A stretch of DNA of 64,000 nt from Oxyura jamaicensis (taxonomy: Eukaryota > Chordata > Aves > Anseriformes > Anatidae), in NCBI RefSeq assembly GCF_011077185.1, contig NC_048897.1, positions 14,433,232-14,497,231 of the forward strand, read 5' to 3'. This document shows positions 13,050 through 24,906 of this stretch, piece by piece. Both the position numbers and the translations under genes were made by a program. The notes under the pieces are model-generated. The model was given only the letters and a program-made list of their open reading frames with translations, was not told the origin of the DNA and searched no databases. Every line of letters starts with the position of its first letter. Position 1 is the stretch's first letter.

Positions 13050-13220
13050 ATGAGTTGTTTATGAGTTGTAGATGTGTTTACAATGAGTTGACAATGTGTT
13101 GGATAAAGTGTTCTTCTAAAGTTGTAGATCTATTTACAGTGAGCAGTGGGGGAATGTTCATTAGTTGTCGATTTGTTTGTTTACATTGTTTTCGATTTGC
13201 AATTGCTATAAAACAAATCG
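13050..13220. repeat. Degenerate tandem patch ending in a hairpin
   Basis: Three diverged copies of a unit of the form GTTGTNGAT...TTTACA start at 13065, 13121 and 13164. The last copy overlaps an inverted repeat: CGATTTGTTT (13169-13178) and AAACAAATCG (13211-13220) are perfect reverse complements. A second CGATTTG at 13193-13199 can pair with the same right arm. I do not recognise a family. Confidence 0.5.
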
Positions 13221-14050
13221 CAGGCTGATGAAGGATGATTGTTTGTGTGTTTTAATGATTTACTGTAGTAGCTTGTTTGAAAAAGTACTTAACTCTGCTT
13301 CATCTGTCAGCTTCCACTGCAAAAGCTCCCAGTCACAATAGTTTTATTAGCACAGCATGGGCCATTTGTAAGAACATTATGCATCTAAAAAATCTCAGTG
13401 CTTTCCTGTTCAGTCTGTTGTATTTTGGCTGGCTGAGCTGAACAGAATTCCTTCTGCCCTGTACAATTTTCTACCTTTCTAGTATGTTCCAAGATATACA
13501 TGTGAAGCTATATATTTGAAGCTACACAGACCCTGCAAATTCTTTCCCTACTGTCTACTCAGTAATGTCACATGCTTAAAATTATAACCTTCTGCTATTT
13601 CTTACTGAAGCATCTACTCAAAACCAAGCTTTTGTTTGTATAGTTGTTGCTGGTGTTTTTTGTTTGTTTGTTTATTTTAAATCTACCATCAAGTTATACT
13701 GGGTTACATGACATGAAGTAAAACAAATATGCACTGGATGATATTGGCTTCTTGGCTACAGAAACTCAACATTTTGCAGCACTTTGACAGGGTATATTAA
13801 TTACAACTTACTTTATTTCTTCAGTTGTTGTACGTATAATATTTTTTGTTCCAAACAAAGATAAAAAATAATTGTGATTGTTTTCTTCCCATGTTAGATT
13901 TTCCCAGTTACATTCCCTTTTGCCCAAAACTTGTGTGTTTCACAAGTTTTTTCCTTATTTTCAAACATTATATCATATATTCCACACTCACAGTTTATCA
14001 TCCCTTGCTATGCTTCACTATGTCCAATAGTAATTCCTGAAAAAAAATAG

Positions 14051-14074
14051 AAAAAAAAAAAAAAAAAAAAAAAA
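14051..14074. repeat. A24 homopolymer
   Basis: An uninterrupted run of 24 A, preceded by A7 and TAG. No retroposon body or target duplication is recognised around it. Confidence 0.9.
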
Positions 14075-15934
14075 GAGGATGAGGTGGAGATCATACATGA
14101 TTAGAATGGGATTTTTATGAAGCTATGTTTGGGTTTTCCAGCTAAACTGGAAGAAGCACTGGATTTAAGGAGTAAGACAGTTTCTAGATCTGGATTTGCA
14201 GAGAAAATAAGAACTAAACAAACAAAAATGTATATTTGAGCCATCAGCTCAGGATTGTGGTATTCCTATCACAAACAGCCCACACTGAGGAAGTCTCATT
14301 TTGAGGAAGATATGCATCCTTTTTGGGGTGCAAATAGCAGCTTTACTTACTTTCATTGGCTATTTCCACCACAAGAGCCACACCAAATTAAAGCAAAGCA
14401 CAATATTGGTGTAATTCAATATAATAATATCCAAAATGTACAGAGACCCCTTTGTGTGTTCCTGTGTGGGGTGACAACAAACCAAAATGTGTGGAGGTGA
14501 GAATGTGTTTCATTGGCATTTCAGCACTGCCCCTGATTGTCCATTGGAAAGGGATAGCAAGCTTTGTGCCTTTTCATCCAGTTGCAGAGACAGGACAGTG
14601 GTGTGGAGTAGATTGAGAGGAGCTGTTAGCCTCAGAAGCAGGTAGGGAGTTTGAAAGTGCTTGAAGAGGTGGGAGAGAAAGCATGGGAAGGTCAAAGACT
14701 GGGACTAACAGAAAAAAATGAAGTCTTTTTAACCTCCGACTTTCCTGTCTGCAAAAGCCTCACCTGCTTTTCCAGCTGCAGAAAATCTGTGTCAGTAAAT
14801 ACAAAATGTAGGCATGGTCATACTCTAATAAACTAAATGAACATATTGTTACTCATTTTTTTTTTTTTCTGACAGCAATGGGCCTAAATCATGTATTATT
14901 GTCCTAGATGCATCTTCTCCTTTAAGATTTCTGCTTTTTAGTATTAAATGATACCGAGACAGGTAAATTGAGCTCAGTATTTCAGCACCATTAGATCTCT
15001 CTGGGGAAAATAGTTTCTGAATTTCAGAAATATGTGAAGCCTACATCCTAATTTTTGCCAGACCAAAAAAATATTTTTAAAAGCAAATAGCAGGTGTTTC
15101 TGCATTTTTTAAGTAGAGGTTTTGACTAAATTTATACAACTTGTGTTTCTCCAAGTGTTCAAACATATTCTGTCCTCAAATACCTGTTAACGTCTCCCCA
15201 CATACCTGATAAAGTGTTCTAATAAGTATCTGAGGTGTTGATTGCACTGCTGTGCAGAAAACCTACTCTAACCCAGCCAGAGTGAATAACTTCTAGACCA
15301 TGCTAAAAATCTGATTTTGAATATCCTTAATAATATAAAAGCTAACGGCTAAAATGTCAGGCATATGATGAGTCTCCGAGATCTTAGACATATCTGAGAG
15401 ATCTGAAAACTAGAAGTGTGCATATATACGATTTAGAAACTATTAACTTCTCTTTATAATATTTACTGGTGTTATGAGTATCTTGCTTCCTTATTATGCC
15501 TTTATCATTAATTTATAATTAGCAATTCATTTGGAATTTACCTATTCTGAAGTTCTCAATATCCTTTCCCCTAGTGATCACGATGAAAGATGGAAACTGT
15601 CTCTGTAGATATGCACTGGCTCTGTGGCCTCCCTGTTCCCATGAGAGCACAGTTCAGCCACATGGGAAGGGGAAAGTGAAGAACTAGCTAGTCTCTTCCA
15701 TAACTCTACTCTGTAAAACCAGGAGTGGGAAAAAACTTAATCTATATTTTTATGTTGCTCAGGTTTTCTGTGACATATCAGTGACAATGTTAATACACCA
15801 GGCTGGGAGATTGGCAACCTAATAAAGGCACAGGGGCAGCATGCCTGCACAAGAACTTTCTGTGTGCTCCTCTATATGTCTGTTGACCCTGTCTGGATTT
15901 ATGATCTAAATCCCTTGCCTTTCTGAGGATGGAG

Positions 15935-15962
15935 AAAAAAAAAAAAAAAAAAAAAAAAAAAA
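15935..15962. repeat. A28 homopolymer
   Basis: An uninterrupted run of 28 A. A second A-run lies about 200 bases downstream (16155-16170). The open frame that joins the two on the minus strand mainly encodes poly-Phe and is not a gene. Confidence 0.9.
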
Positions 15963-16772
15963 GGAAGAGAGATCAGCAGAAAATTGAAAAGTAACTACTT
16001 CCCCTGTGGAAACTTTCTTATGCATTTCAGCAATTGGAGTTTTCTTTTTTACTGTGAATGACCTAAGTGCTAGGAACGTTTTCCATGTTAATGCAGTGTT
16101 AAGTCTTCCATTAGATGGAAAAACAACCATTGCTTCTATAGCACCCTGAAATTGAAAAAAAAAAAAAAAAGAACACTGCATATCATTTACTTTTTCATGA
16201 TATTATCTAGCATGATCTTTCACAAGTATAATATCTAAAACTAGAATATATTATTTTATATATCTATATCATGTTATAGCACATTGTTTTTTAAAAAAGT
16301 CTTATATAAATATGTGATTTATTTATTTATTTATTTTTGAACACCATACTAATCGCTATCATGGTGAAAGTCCTTATCTTTTCAATTACATTTCATGTGA
16401 AGAGATATTAAATCTAATTACAGCAAATGGAAAATATTGCCGCAAAGTCAGCTGCAAAGGCTAAGAAAGTGAAGGATAATTTTCTCTCAGTGGGAAGTAC
16501 TTCAACACATAAGCTGTTGCTTTTCATATTAGTAAATAAACAATCAAATAAGGAAGTAAAGCAGATTTTTATGACAGAAAATTAGGGGACAATTTTCTAA
16601 AGCATAAATGAAATAGAAATACCATAAATGAATAATCAAGGCTATAGGTATGCAGCCATTCACATTTTGAAAACATACCCCAGGATGAATAACTTTCATA
16701 TGTACAGTAAGTTCACAGCAGATGCTGTCCACTGAGCCATCATTGTCCTTAGCTGGGAAATGAGCTATGTAC

Positions 16773-16802
16773 TTTTTTTTTTTTCCTTTTTTTTTTTTTT
16801 TT
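16773..16802. repeat. T-rich tract
   Basis: Two T-runs joined by CC make a 30-base pyrimidine tract. It is low complexity and shows no other feature. Confidence 0.85.
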
Positions 16803-17072
16803 CCATGTGCATAGGTAATGTTTTTATTTACTAATGTGCAATGCTTGAAAACTTTTTAATGATATTTGCAGATTGCCTGAGTCTAAAACTCACCTAGCAG
16901 CAAAGAATACAGAAAATGTAATACAGAAACTGGTATTCATGTCAATTTCATAGCTTCTTACATATTCATGTTCCAAAAGGATTTCTTTCACAGAAGCTCA
17001 TGCTCATTTAACCAGACATTTTGTAAGTAAAAATGCATGAAATTTAATTTAAACCAGCTTTTCATATGGACT

Positions 17073-17096
17073 TCTTTTTTTTTTCTGTTTTTTTCT

Positions 17097-17126
<30 letters not shown>
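17073..17126. repeat. T-rich tract with T23 run
   Basis: A pyrimidine tract of about 54 bases with scattered C and one G, ending in an uninterrupted T23 run at 17104-17126. Confidence 0.85.
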
Positions 17127-17128
<2 letters not shown>

Positions 17129-20100
17129 TGTGTGTAATAGCAATACAGCAATGGTAGATGCCTAAAATGTATAATGTGATGGATTAGATTGTAATGCAGT
17201 CTGGATGCATAAGGAGGTGGTGTTTGCCCTTCAGTGCAAATCCATTTTAATGTCAAAAGGGATCCAATGGAATTATAATACGTAAAACATTGCAGTAGTT
17301 TTTACTTTGTAAAAGAATCTGATCTTGCTCCAAACTATAACAGTTATGTCAAAGAATAAAGCTACTTCTAGTAAGGAAATAGTATGAAAAAAAAAATAAT
17401 AATAAAAAAATATCAGGTTAGGTTTAGATTCTTGTTTTAAACCTGATTTTTAAATAGGAATTTTAAGGAATTTGTTAAAGAAGCTTTTCTCTCTTCATGG
17501 TTTGTCAAAGCACATTGTAAAACCAACAACAACAAGCTTACACCTTAGACAGATATGCATAGATTTGGGGCATGTCAACCTGAGGAAGTTGGGAAAGTTA
17601 AACCAAAATAGCCAAAAGGTGTGAATGTAAAGCATGTTATATAAAGTGCTCTAAAGTTCTATGTGAATATCTCACTGAACACCAAAATGTTTTTGTAGCT
17701 TTCTAGCACTTTGCTCCTCTGCAGGCCTCAAATGCATTTTACATTGTCTACATTCACCTGCTTAGGCAACCCAGTTAAGCTTTTCTGAAAATCTTCTGGT
17801 AGGTGTATCCCTAATTTAAACACATCAGAAATTATTACTTAACAGGAAAAGCAAGCAAGCAAACAAACAAATGAAAAAACATCATCACCACCAACAATAA
17901 TAAGCAACTGGTTTTATTTCTGTGCAACCTATATATACTGTAAAACTCTTAAAAATAAGAAACACAATTAAGAATTCTGCTATATTTCAATGAGCCTAAG
18001 AACATCTTAGTGTAAACTCCAAGATAAAAAGAAATAGTTGGGTAAATCCAAGAGAGTACACTGGAAAAGTGCTTAAAATGTAACGTGTAACGTGTAAAGG
18101 GTAAAAACACATATTTTCAAATAAGTCACTGATGCTTAAGTGGCTCTCATTGGGCATACTAGACCCTGAAGTGCCTACCTGTTGGACACAAAGGAGGATC
18201 TCCACAACATTGTTTTCCATGAACTGATATAAAATGCCCTTTATTTTTGCCAGATAACACTGTCAGCATGCTTTTGCTTGAACTACTCAATAAAAGCACT
18301 GTTTTGTTGTGATATTGCTTAGGTAAGGGGATGTATTTTTAATTTTCTTTAAAAATTATTCTCTGTTGATAATATGATAGATCTTTTCAGCAATACTCAT
18401 TGCTAAAATACCATGTGTATATGGATGACTCAGTTTCATCTGCATTTCTTCCTCAGACCATTCACATATTTATGAAGATTTCCAGTGATGTAAGTAGGAA
18501 ATGCTCTACCAAAATGTGTTGGGGAAAAGAATTCACGAGTTCCACAGTGATGTGCAAGAGAGTGATGTCCCTTGTCATGTCTCCATTGAAAAACAGTGCC
18601 CAAGGAATGTGATTTAAATGACTCAGTATTCTTCATCCCAAACATTCTGCAAATAAAAGTTCCTGCTTTGTCCCAGTTCCTCTAAATGGTTAAGAAGGAA
18701 GACATTTTAAAACATAATGATAAAGCTTCTTAGCTTTTCAGCATTTTGGTTTTAGTTTCAAGGTTTTCTTGGAAAAAAATAATAAAAAAAAATAAAATGA
18801 TAACTGTCCAGCATTTCATTTAGTTATTGAAAATCTTGGATTTTTTTATTTTTATTTTTATTTTTTCCCAACACAAAATCCTTCAAAATTCAAGTTGCAT
18901 GTCAATTATTACCTCCTATGAGTGCCAACAAGATATTTCCTTCTCTTTTCTAATTGGGTAACACAGCTAATTATTGTTGTCTGTGGAATCATGTTTGATT
19001 GGCAGCTTGAATGTAAACGGAAACCATAATTTCAGATGCTATTGTATAAACATTTGGAGTAGGGATGTGCAAGCAGTGAAACATCAACCACAGAAAATTT
19101 ATAAGCTAGATAATAAAAGTTACCTGTGTTTCATGGCTATCTAATCTCTAATAACAATTCTTTAAAGATATATGAATTCCTGCCAAATACTCACAATCCT
19201 TTTCAAAAATGCCTTTGGCACGGTATTCATCAGAAAAATCAGAAATGAAAAAAGAAAAAAAAAAAAAAAACACATGTCAAAGTAAAGTAGTCTTTGGATA
19301 CACTTTAAAGCATTTCTAGATTAAGTCTATAAAAAGTTAAGGAAAGAGAGACATAATCCATAGTACAAAAACATAAGAACAAGAAGATGCTAGAGCTAAG
19401 CTTAAGAATGTCTTAAAATACTGTATACAAATTATTTTCAGAAGTACTAGGATTATTCATAGAAGAGACCTATATTAGGTCATAAATATAACAGTTTTCA
19501 TAGTTACACTCCAGAATTGTCTCTCCAAGTTTCATTCATTTCTCTATCATTTTTGATCTTAAACAAGAAAGAAAAGAACAGAGTGTGTTACATGTCAACA
19601 CCCAGGGTCAAAAGACAAGGTACTTGGAACTAGAGAGGGAGGAGGAGATTAAACGCTGATTTTTGCCCTCAAATTTTATTCAGGTCATGAAAAGCAACAA
19701 TGCAGAAGACAAGAGAAGGGATGAATATATGCCTGAAACTCTTATTAAGTAAATTTATATCCTTACTTTTTTCTTTTTTTTTTTTTTTTTTTAATCCTAG
19801 TGCTTTACTAAGTTAACATGGAAATTGCTGCACTCCAGATTCCTAGACCTTTGTTTGAATGCTCATGTTTCATTTAATGAAGACATTTGGTGAATGTTCA
19901 GAATTACCATTGACTCATATTAAGTCCTTCTGAACAATTCTAACATCTTCAATGTGTGTCCAAGAAACAGTAAAAATGCTGAGTTCTTATTGAGAAGAAA
20001 TTTGAAAACTGTCCTAATAATGAATTAGTTATATGATCTGTTGCTTCCACCAAAAGTGCCTAGTTAATTCTCTTTTTAAAGTTTACTCTCACTTTAGTTG

Positions 20101-23100
20101 GAGATGGTTTGTGTTTATGAAACTGACTTCTCTAAATCATGTACTTGACGAAAATAGAAAAGCACTTTTACCATTCAAATAATTTCAAAATATATTTCTA
20201 CCTTAACAACATTTTAAAATATCATAAAATGAAATATAATCACAATTCAAAAGAAAGTCTTGTTTTTGTTGAGGTTTTATTTTTCTAAGAGAAGAACACA
20301 GTTGTAAAATATTTTGTAGGGTCTAACAGGCATGGAAGTAGCAGTATTCAGTGGTAATTGCTAATAGCTGAGAATAAATATTTTTGCTATCTTTCTTTTA
20401 TTTATGCTTCTATATAATTAAAAATTCTGTCTGATTGTTACAAAGAATTGTCTTCCCAGAGCCCAGAGATTTTGCACCTTGTACTCTGCTATACCTAGGG
20501 ACACCCATTTTCTAGAATATCATGCATTGTCTCTTGAAAGACATCATTCTGGGAACAATGGCATCTAGCAGTAAATGATGCAAAACATGAGTTCACATGG
20601 TAATTCAGCCACTGAAGGCTGTTTTTGTTACTTTGAATTGCAGTTGCAGTACTGAATGTTTTCAATTCATGAAATTTTTGAGAAGCTGAGGTACTGCAGA
20701 ATTGCATGATGTATCCCTTGTGCCCTCTTTCCCTTGAGCCTGGCTGAACAGTTCTACTATCTGAACTGAAGCCTTTGATTTATTCACAAAGTAGGCAGCT
20801 CTCACATTGAATTATTCTCTCTGGCCTGTAATGCTTGCTTGTGATTTGTTATAATATGTACACATACACACACACAAAACTAAAACCAACCAAACAAATA
20901 AAACTGCAGTTATCTTATGTGTAAATGATCAGTTGCCTTTGTAATAAATCTTTTTACATATATAAAATTGCAAGAACATATATAACTTTCATAGCTATAC
21001 ATTAAAATTAAATTTTTCACATATTACAAGTGCAGTTATACAAGGTTTACTTCTGAAAACACAAATCTTGACTTTATTATAATTCAATGCAGTCTGGTCA
21101 CACAGTCTTTTTTTAAAGTTTGTGTCATGTACTATTTTTTCTTGGATTTTTTTTTTTTGCTACAGATAGGTTTATCTCTTGATTTTGTAAATTTAAGATA
21201 CCATGTAGCTCTAAGTTTTCAGTTCAATGCATATTTTTGATACAGCAATCTAGAGTGCATTGCTTGGAATTGAATTAAAATGTGAATATATGGAAAAAAC
21301 AAACTGATTTATTAAAGAACAGCAATTACATTACATAATGACTCAGCCGAGCAACAGAAGTTAATGTGATATATCTACTAAGAAGTGAATCTGTTTTCAT
21401 GACTGGAGGGAGACAGCTCAGCAGGAGGAGGAAACACATGGGAATAGCTTGCTAGCAACAGTCATCAGCAGTTGGTGCGCTGCATCTAGGGAGGCTATAG
21501 AGGCTATAGAGGAGATTCCTACTAGAATGTGCAGAACAGAACCATGACTACCAAATCTGAAGAATACCTGCTGAGCATAGACATACAGGGAAATCTCAGA
21601 CCTAAAGAGCACTACCCTTTACTGAAAACTAAATTAAATTCCAGCCTGTCACACTATTATAGTCACCTACAGGCTGTAATTTTGCTGTTTTTGCAAAAAG
21701 CTTGTTACTGGTTTATTAAGCATTAGAAATAATTAAAGCACAAGAGAATATTATTAATGTATTGATGCTTGGAAAAAAAAAAAACCTTTGCTATATAAAC
21801 AATACTTAATAGGTAATTTGTATATTAGCTTGTGTTTGTATATAGTATATGCTATCTGATCCAATCATAGCTGATGCTCATATCAGGAAAAGATATATCA
21901 TCAATATGAATGTTATACTTCTTTCCATGAACACTTTCTTATCTGTAAGGTATCTCAGAACTCTTCTTACCCACAAATAGTAATACAGATTCATCTGGAG
22001 CTGACTTTCTTTGTGATACAGCAAAGCCCCTTTGGAGAGGCTAAGTGACATAAGTAATAAGTAATCATAAGTAATCATAAGTAATATGATGATATTACTC
22101 AGCGTAATAAATATCAGCTGCAAGGTGAGTAGACTGGTACTGACACTGCCATAAATAAAAGGTGGGAAAAAAAACTCACAGTGTATGAAAGGGGAAATCT
22201 TTGGAATGCAAAATTAGACCTTGTTACCTGGCAAGAAGACTCAGGGATGATAAATGTATTTAAGTTTTACAGCTATGGGAATAGGCCAGTTGCATACTTG
22301 CAGATTTATTAGCTGATAAACAGTAATCTTGAGCAATGTTGTCTATTAAAAGTATGGAGAAATTAAATATATAATTGAAACCTTTGTGTCTTGTTTTAAA
22401 TATTCTACAGAAGAGAAATTAGAAGTTTAGTTAGTCTCAAATGCTCTATATTACATTCCTTTACATTTGCTTCTGCTTCTTATTTTATCAAAGGGACTGG
22501 ATTTTCTTTGTTGAGGATTTAATCCATGATAAAAGCAAAGAACACCTTTGGAAACTATATTTGATTTTCCTCTAGGAAGCCTCCAAGATCAGACATCCTC
22601 TGTACAAATCACTTTATACACGATATGACTTTAAATGACTATGAGTTCTGCCTACCCTGTTACCAAAAAGCATAATAATTTAATTAAAGATTTTACGTCT
22701 TGGAAATATGAAGACTTCTGTTAGAAACCATGAAGTAAAACAATGCAAACATTTAGTTTATATGCATATCTCTATTTGCAAACTCATAAACATTTGCAGT
22801 GAAAAGAAAAACAAAACTAATATTTCAAGACACTTTTTCTGCATATTATAAGGCAAGATTTGGCTTGCTGGCTGGCTGATCTAGCAATTTGAGCTGTTTC
22901 TTGGTTAAGTGTATTTGCAAATATCAATCTAAAATTAAATTCATTTCATTGTATTTGATGACAACTCCATTTTTCATTTAACTGTTCTATTAGGAAATTT
23001 ACTTATTGGAATAGTCAGGAGTTAACTTAAAGGAAGAAAAAGCACATGTTTATTGTCTGTAATTATCTAAATAGGACTTATATTGGAACATTGTTTCAAC

Positions 23101-24319
23101 TTCCAGACAAAAGTATAATGTCAAATGATTGAAGGTGGAAGGCAGGAAAGTGCAAACTGGAAATAAAATGCAATCTTAGATGATCAGAACAATTAAATAC
23201 TGCAAAAGTTTACCAAGGAAAACAATATTTTTTTCATAACTTGGAGTCTTTCAATCAAAATGGGTTCCCAAAAGATATTTTGTCATGCCTCTGTGGGTTA
23301 TTGTTTGCTACAGGAAAACTGAATGAAAATCTTTGGTCTAAAATTTTCTGTCTAAGAAGTTTAAGACAAGATGATTATAATGATACCTTTAAAGCACATT
23401 AGTGTATTCATTTGGCCTCCCATAATTTGAGCTGATGTTAATAGGATTTTCAGGTTGTTGTTTTAGTTTTTTTTATTATTATTATTTATTTCTGTTTCTA
23501 TTTTTTAGCATATTCCAAGTCTGAAAATGAAAGTCACATTTGTGACATTGATAGAGGGAGGCAACATTTAAACACCATCATTTTCTTTGCTGTAATCACT
23601 CAGACACCTTTCAGTAAGAGGTTTCCACCTTCTTCCTTGCTGCTGTATCAGACACAGGTAATTTGTAAATAACAGTGACTGGCTACAATACAGTTTGTCC
23701 TTATAACAAAAAAGAGACAGCTGACAAAAGGAGGAGAGGGGAAATTCTGCCCACTCACTGGCAGTTTGGTGGATATGTCTGTGTTAAATTATCATTTCAA
23801 TTTACCTTGTGATTGTAACATTTATTGCAAATAAAGCATTGATTTTGTATCAGCATTTTGACATCTTAGTGAGGGAACCATAACAGTCTATGACAGAGCA
23901 ATCAACAGCTTTCATTGCTGAGTGGCTCTTCCTTACAAGAGGAATAATATTCAAATTGGTAGAGCCATCAACTTTGAATAACTATGGAAGAAATGGTGGG
24001 GGAGACAACATCAAAGGTTTAGAGCTGAAACCTGGACCTTTTCCTGCCCACTTCCAACTCTTAGGACATGATCCAGATGGGAAGACAGCATACATGAAAA
24101 ATATTCCTCCCTGTGCTAGGCAGGCCAACCAGCAGCAGAGGCAATAAGACCTGGCAAAGTGGCACAGGGGTTTACTTGTTTATTTAGACCAGTCTTAGGA
24201 CTTCCAAGTGCAGTGATATCTAATCCAATAGGATGTCCATCAAGAAAATACTGTTCTTAGTAAAACCAGTGTTACTGCAAATATCCCTGCTAAAGAAGGC
24301 AAGAAGTATTGAGAAAATG

Positions 24320-24400
24320 TTTTTTTGTTTGCTTGTTTGTTTTTGTTTTTGTTTTTGTTTTTTGGTGGTGGTACTTTTTAAGTTTTTGTTTGTTTGTTTT
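24320..24400. repeat. (GTTTTT)n / (GTTT)n low complexity
   Basis: Two T/G-rich blocks (24320-24363 and 24382-24400), built from GTTTTT and GTTT units, flank a short GGTGGTGGTAC segment. The open frame across this region encodes mostly Phe, Leu, Val and Cys because of the repeat. Confidence 0.8.
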
Positions 24401-24651
24401 CCATCTGATTCTTTGATTCATATTTCTGCTTCAATGAGAGTAATAAGTTTTAGTTTCTTTATAATTTTCATAGGGAAACAATTCATTTAGCTACATTCAT
24501 CACAGCACATTGCAGTTCAGCGTTGTGGAGAAGGGAATTTTTAAAAATAAAAATGGCCAACCACTGTGCAACATTCCATGTTCTGCTTCTTGATATGGCT
24601 GGAAACCCCCATCCTAATTATGACTGGAGCTTTATGTAAAGTATACATTTC

Positions 24652-24823
24652 ACAGTATCACAGAATCACAGAATGGCTGAGGTTGGAAGGGACCTCAAGA
24701 TCATCTAGTCCAATACCCCTGCTGAGCAGCATCACCTAGAGCACATTGCACAGGATGGCATCCAGGCAGTTTTCAAATATCTCCAGAGAATGAGACTCCA
24801 CAACTTCTCTAGGCAATTTGTTC
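24652..24823 (-). mobile_element. CR1 LINE, 3'-end fragment
   Basis: On the minus strand this ends in the CR1 3' signature: the complement of CACAGAATCACAGAATGG and of GGTTGGAAGGGACCTC, then ATCATCTAGTCCAA. Further in is the C-terminal coding end of ORF2 (complement of ATCTCCAGAGAATGAGACTCC). The element is strongly 5'-truncated, as is usual for CR1, to about 170 bases. Its 5' end runs into a small TTGTTCTAAC tandem (24818-24849) and then an A27 run. There is no intact reading frame. Confidence 0.93.
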
Positions 24824-24906
24824 TAACTGTTCTAACTTGTTCTAACTTGTGCATTTCTGTACTATCCATTCTTTCTAACAAAAAAAAAAAAAAAAAAAAA
24901 AAAAAA
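24818..24906. repeat. Short TGTTCTAAC tandem followed by A27
   Basis: Three near-copies of (T)TGTTCTAAC at the broken 5' end of the CR1 piece are followed by unique sequence and an uninterrupted A27 run (24880-24906). The tandem starts inside the CR1 TTTGTTC wording, so it probably arose by slippage at the element edge. Confidence 0.75.

Larger units (their letters stand above)
13221..24651. other. Anonymous AT-rich DNA, no gene seen
   Basis: More than 11 kb with no supportable gene or recognisable mobile element. It holds A24 at 14051-14074, A28 at 15935-15962, (TTTA)n at 16318-16337, T-rich tracts at 16773-16802 and 17073-17126, a T-run at 19774-19792, and short (AAGC)n/(AAAC)n near 17849-17873. 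A 10-base AAGTAATCAT-type tandem lies at 22051-22086. The 85-codon open frame at 23890-24147 has no recognisable motif and I do not call it a gene. Confidence 0.55.

Noticed and set aside
23890..24147. 85-codon open frame with balanced composition
   Set aside because: No recognisable domain, no splice or promoter context I can support, and its length is within chance for 64 kb.
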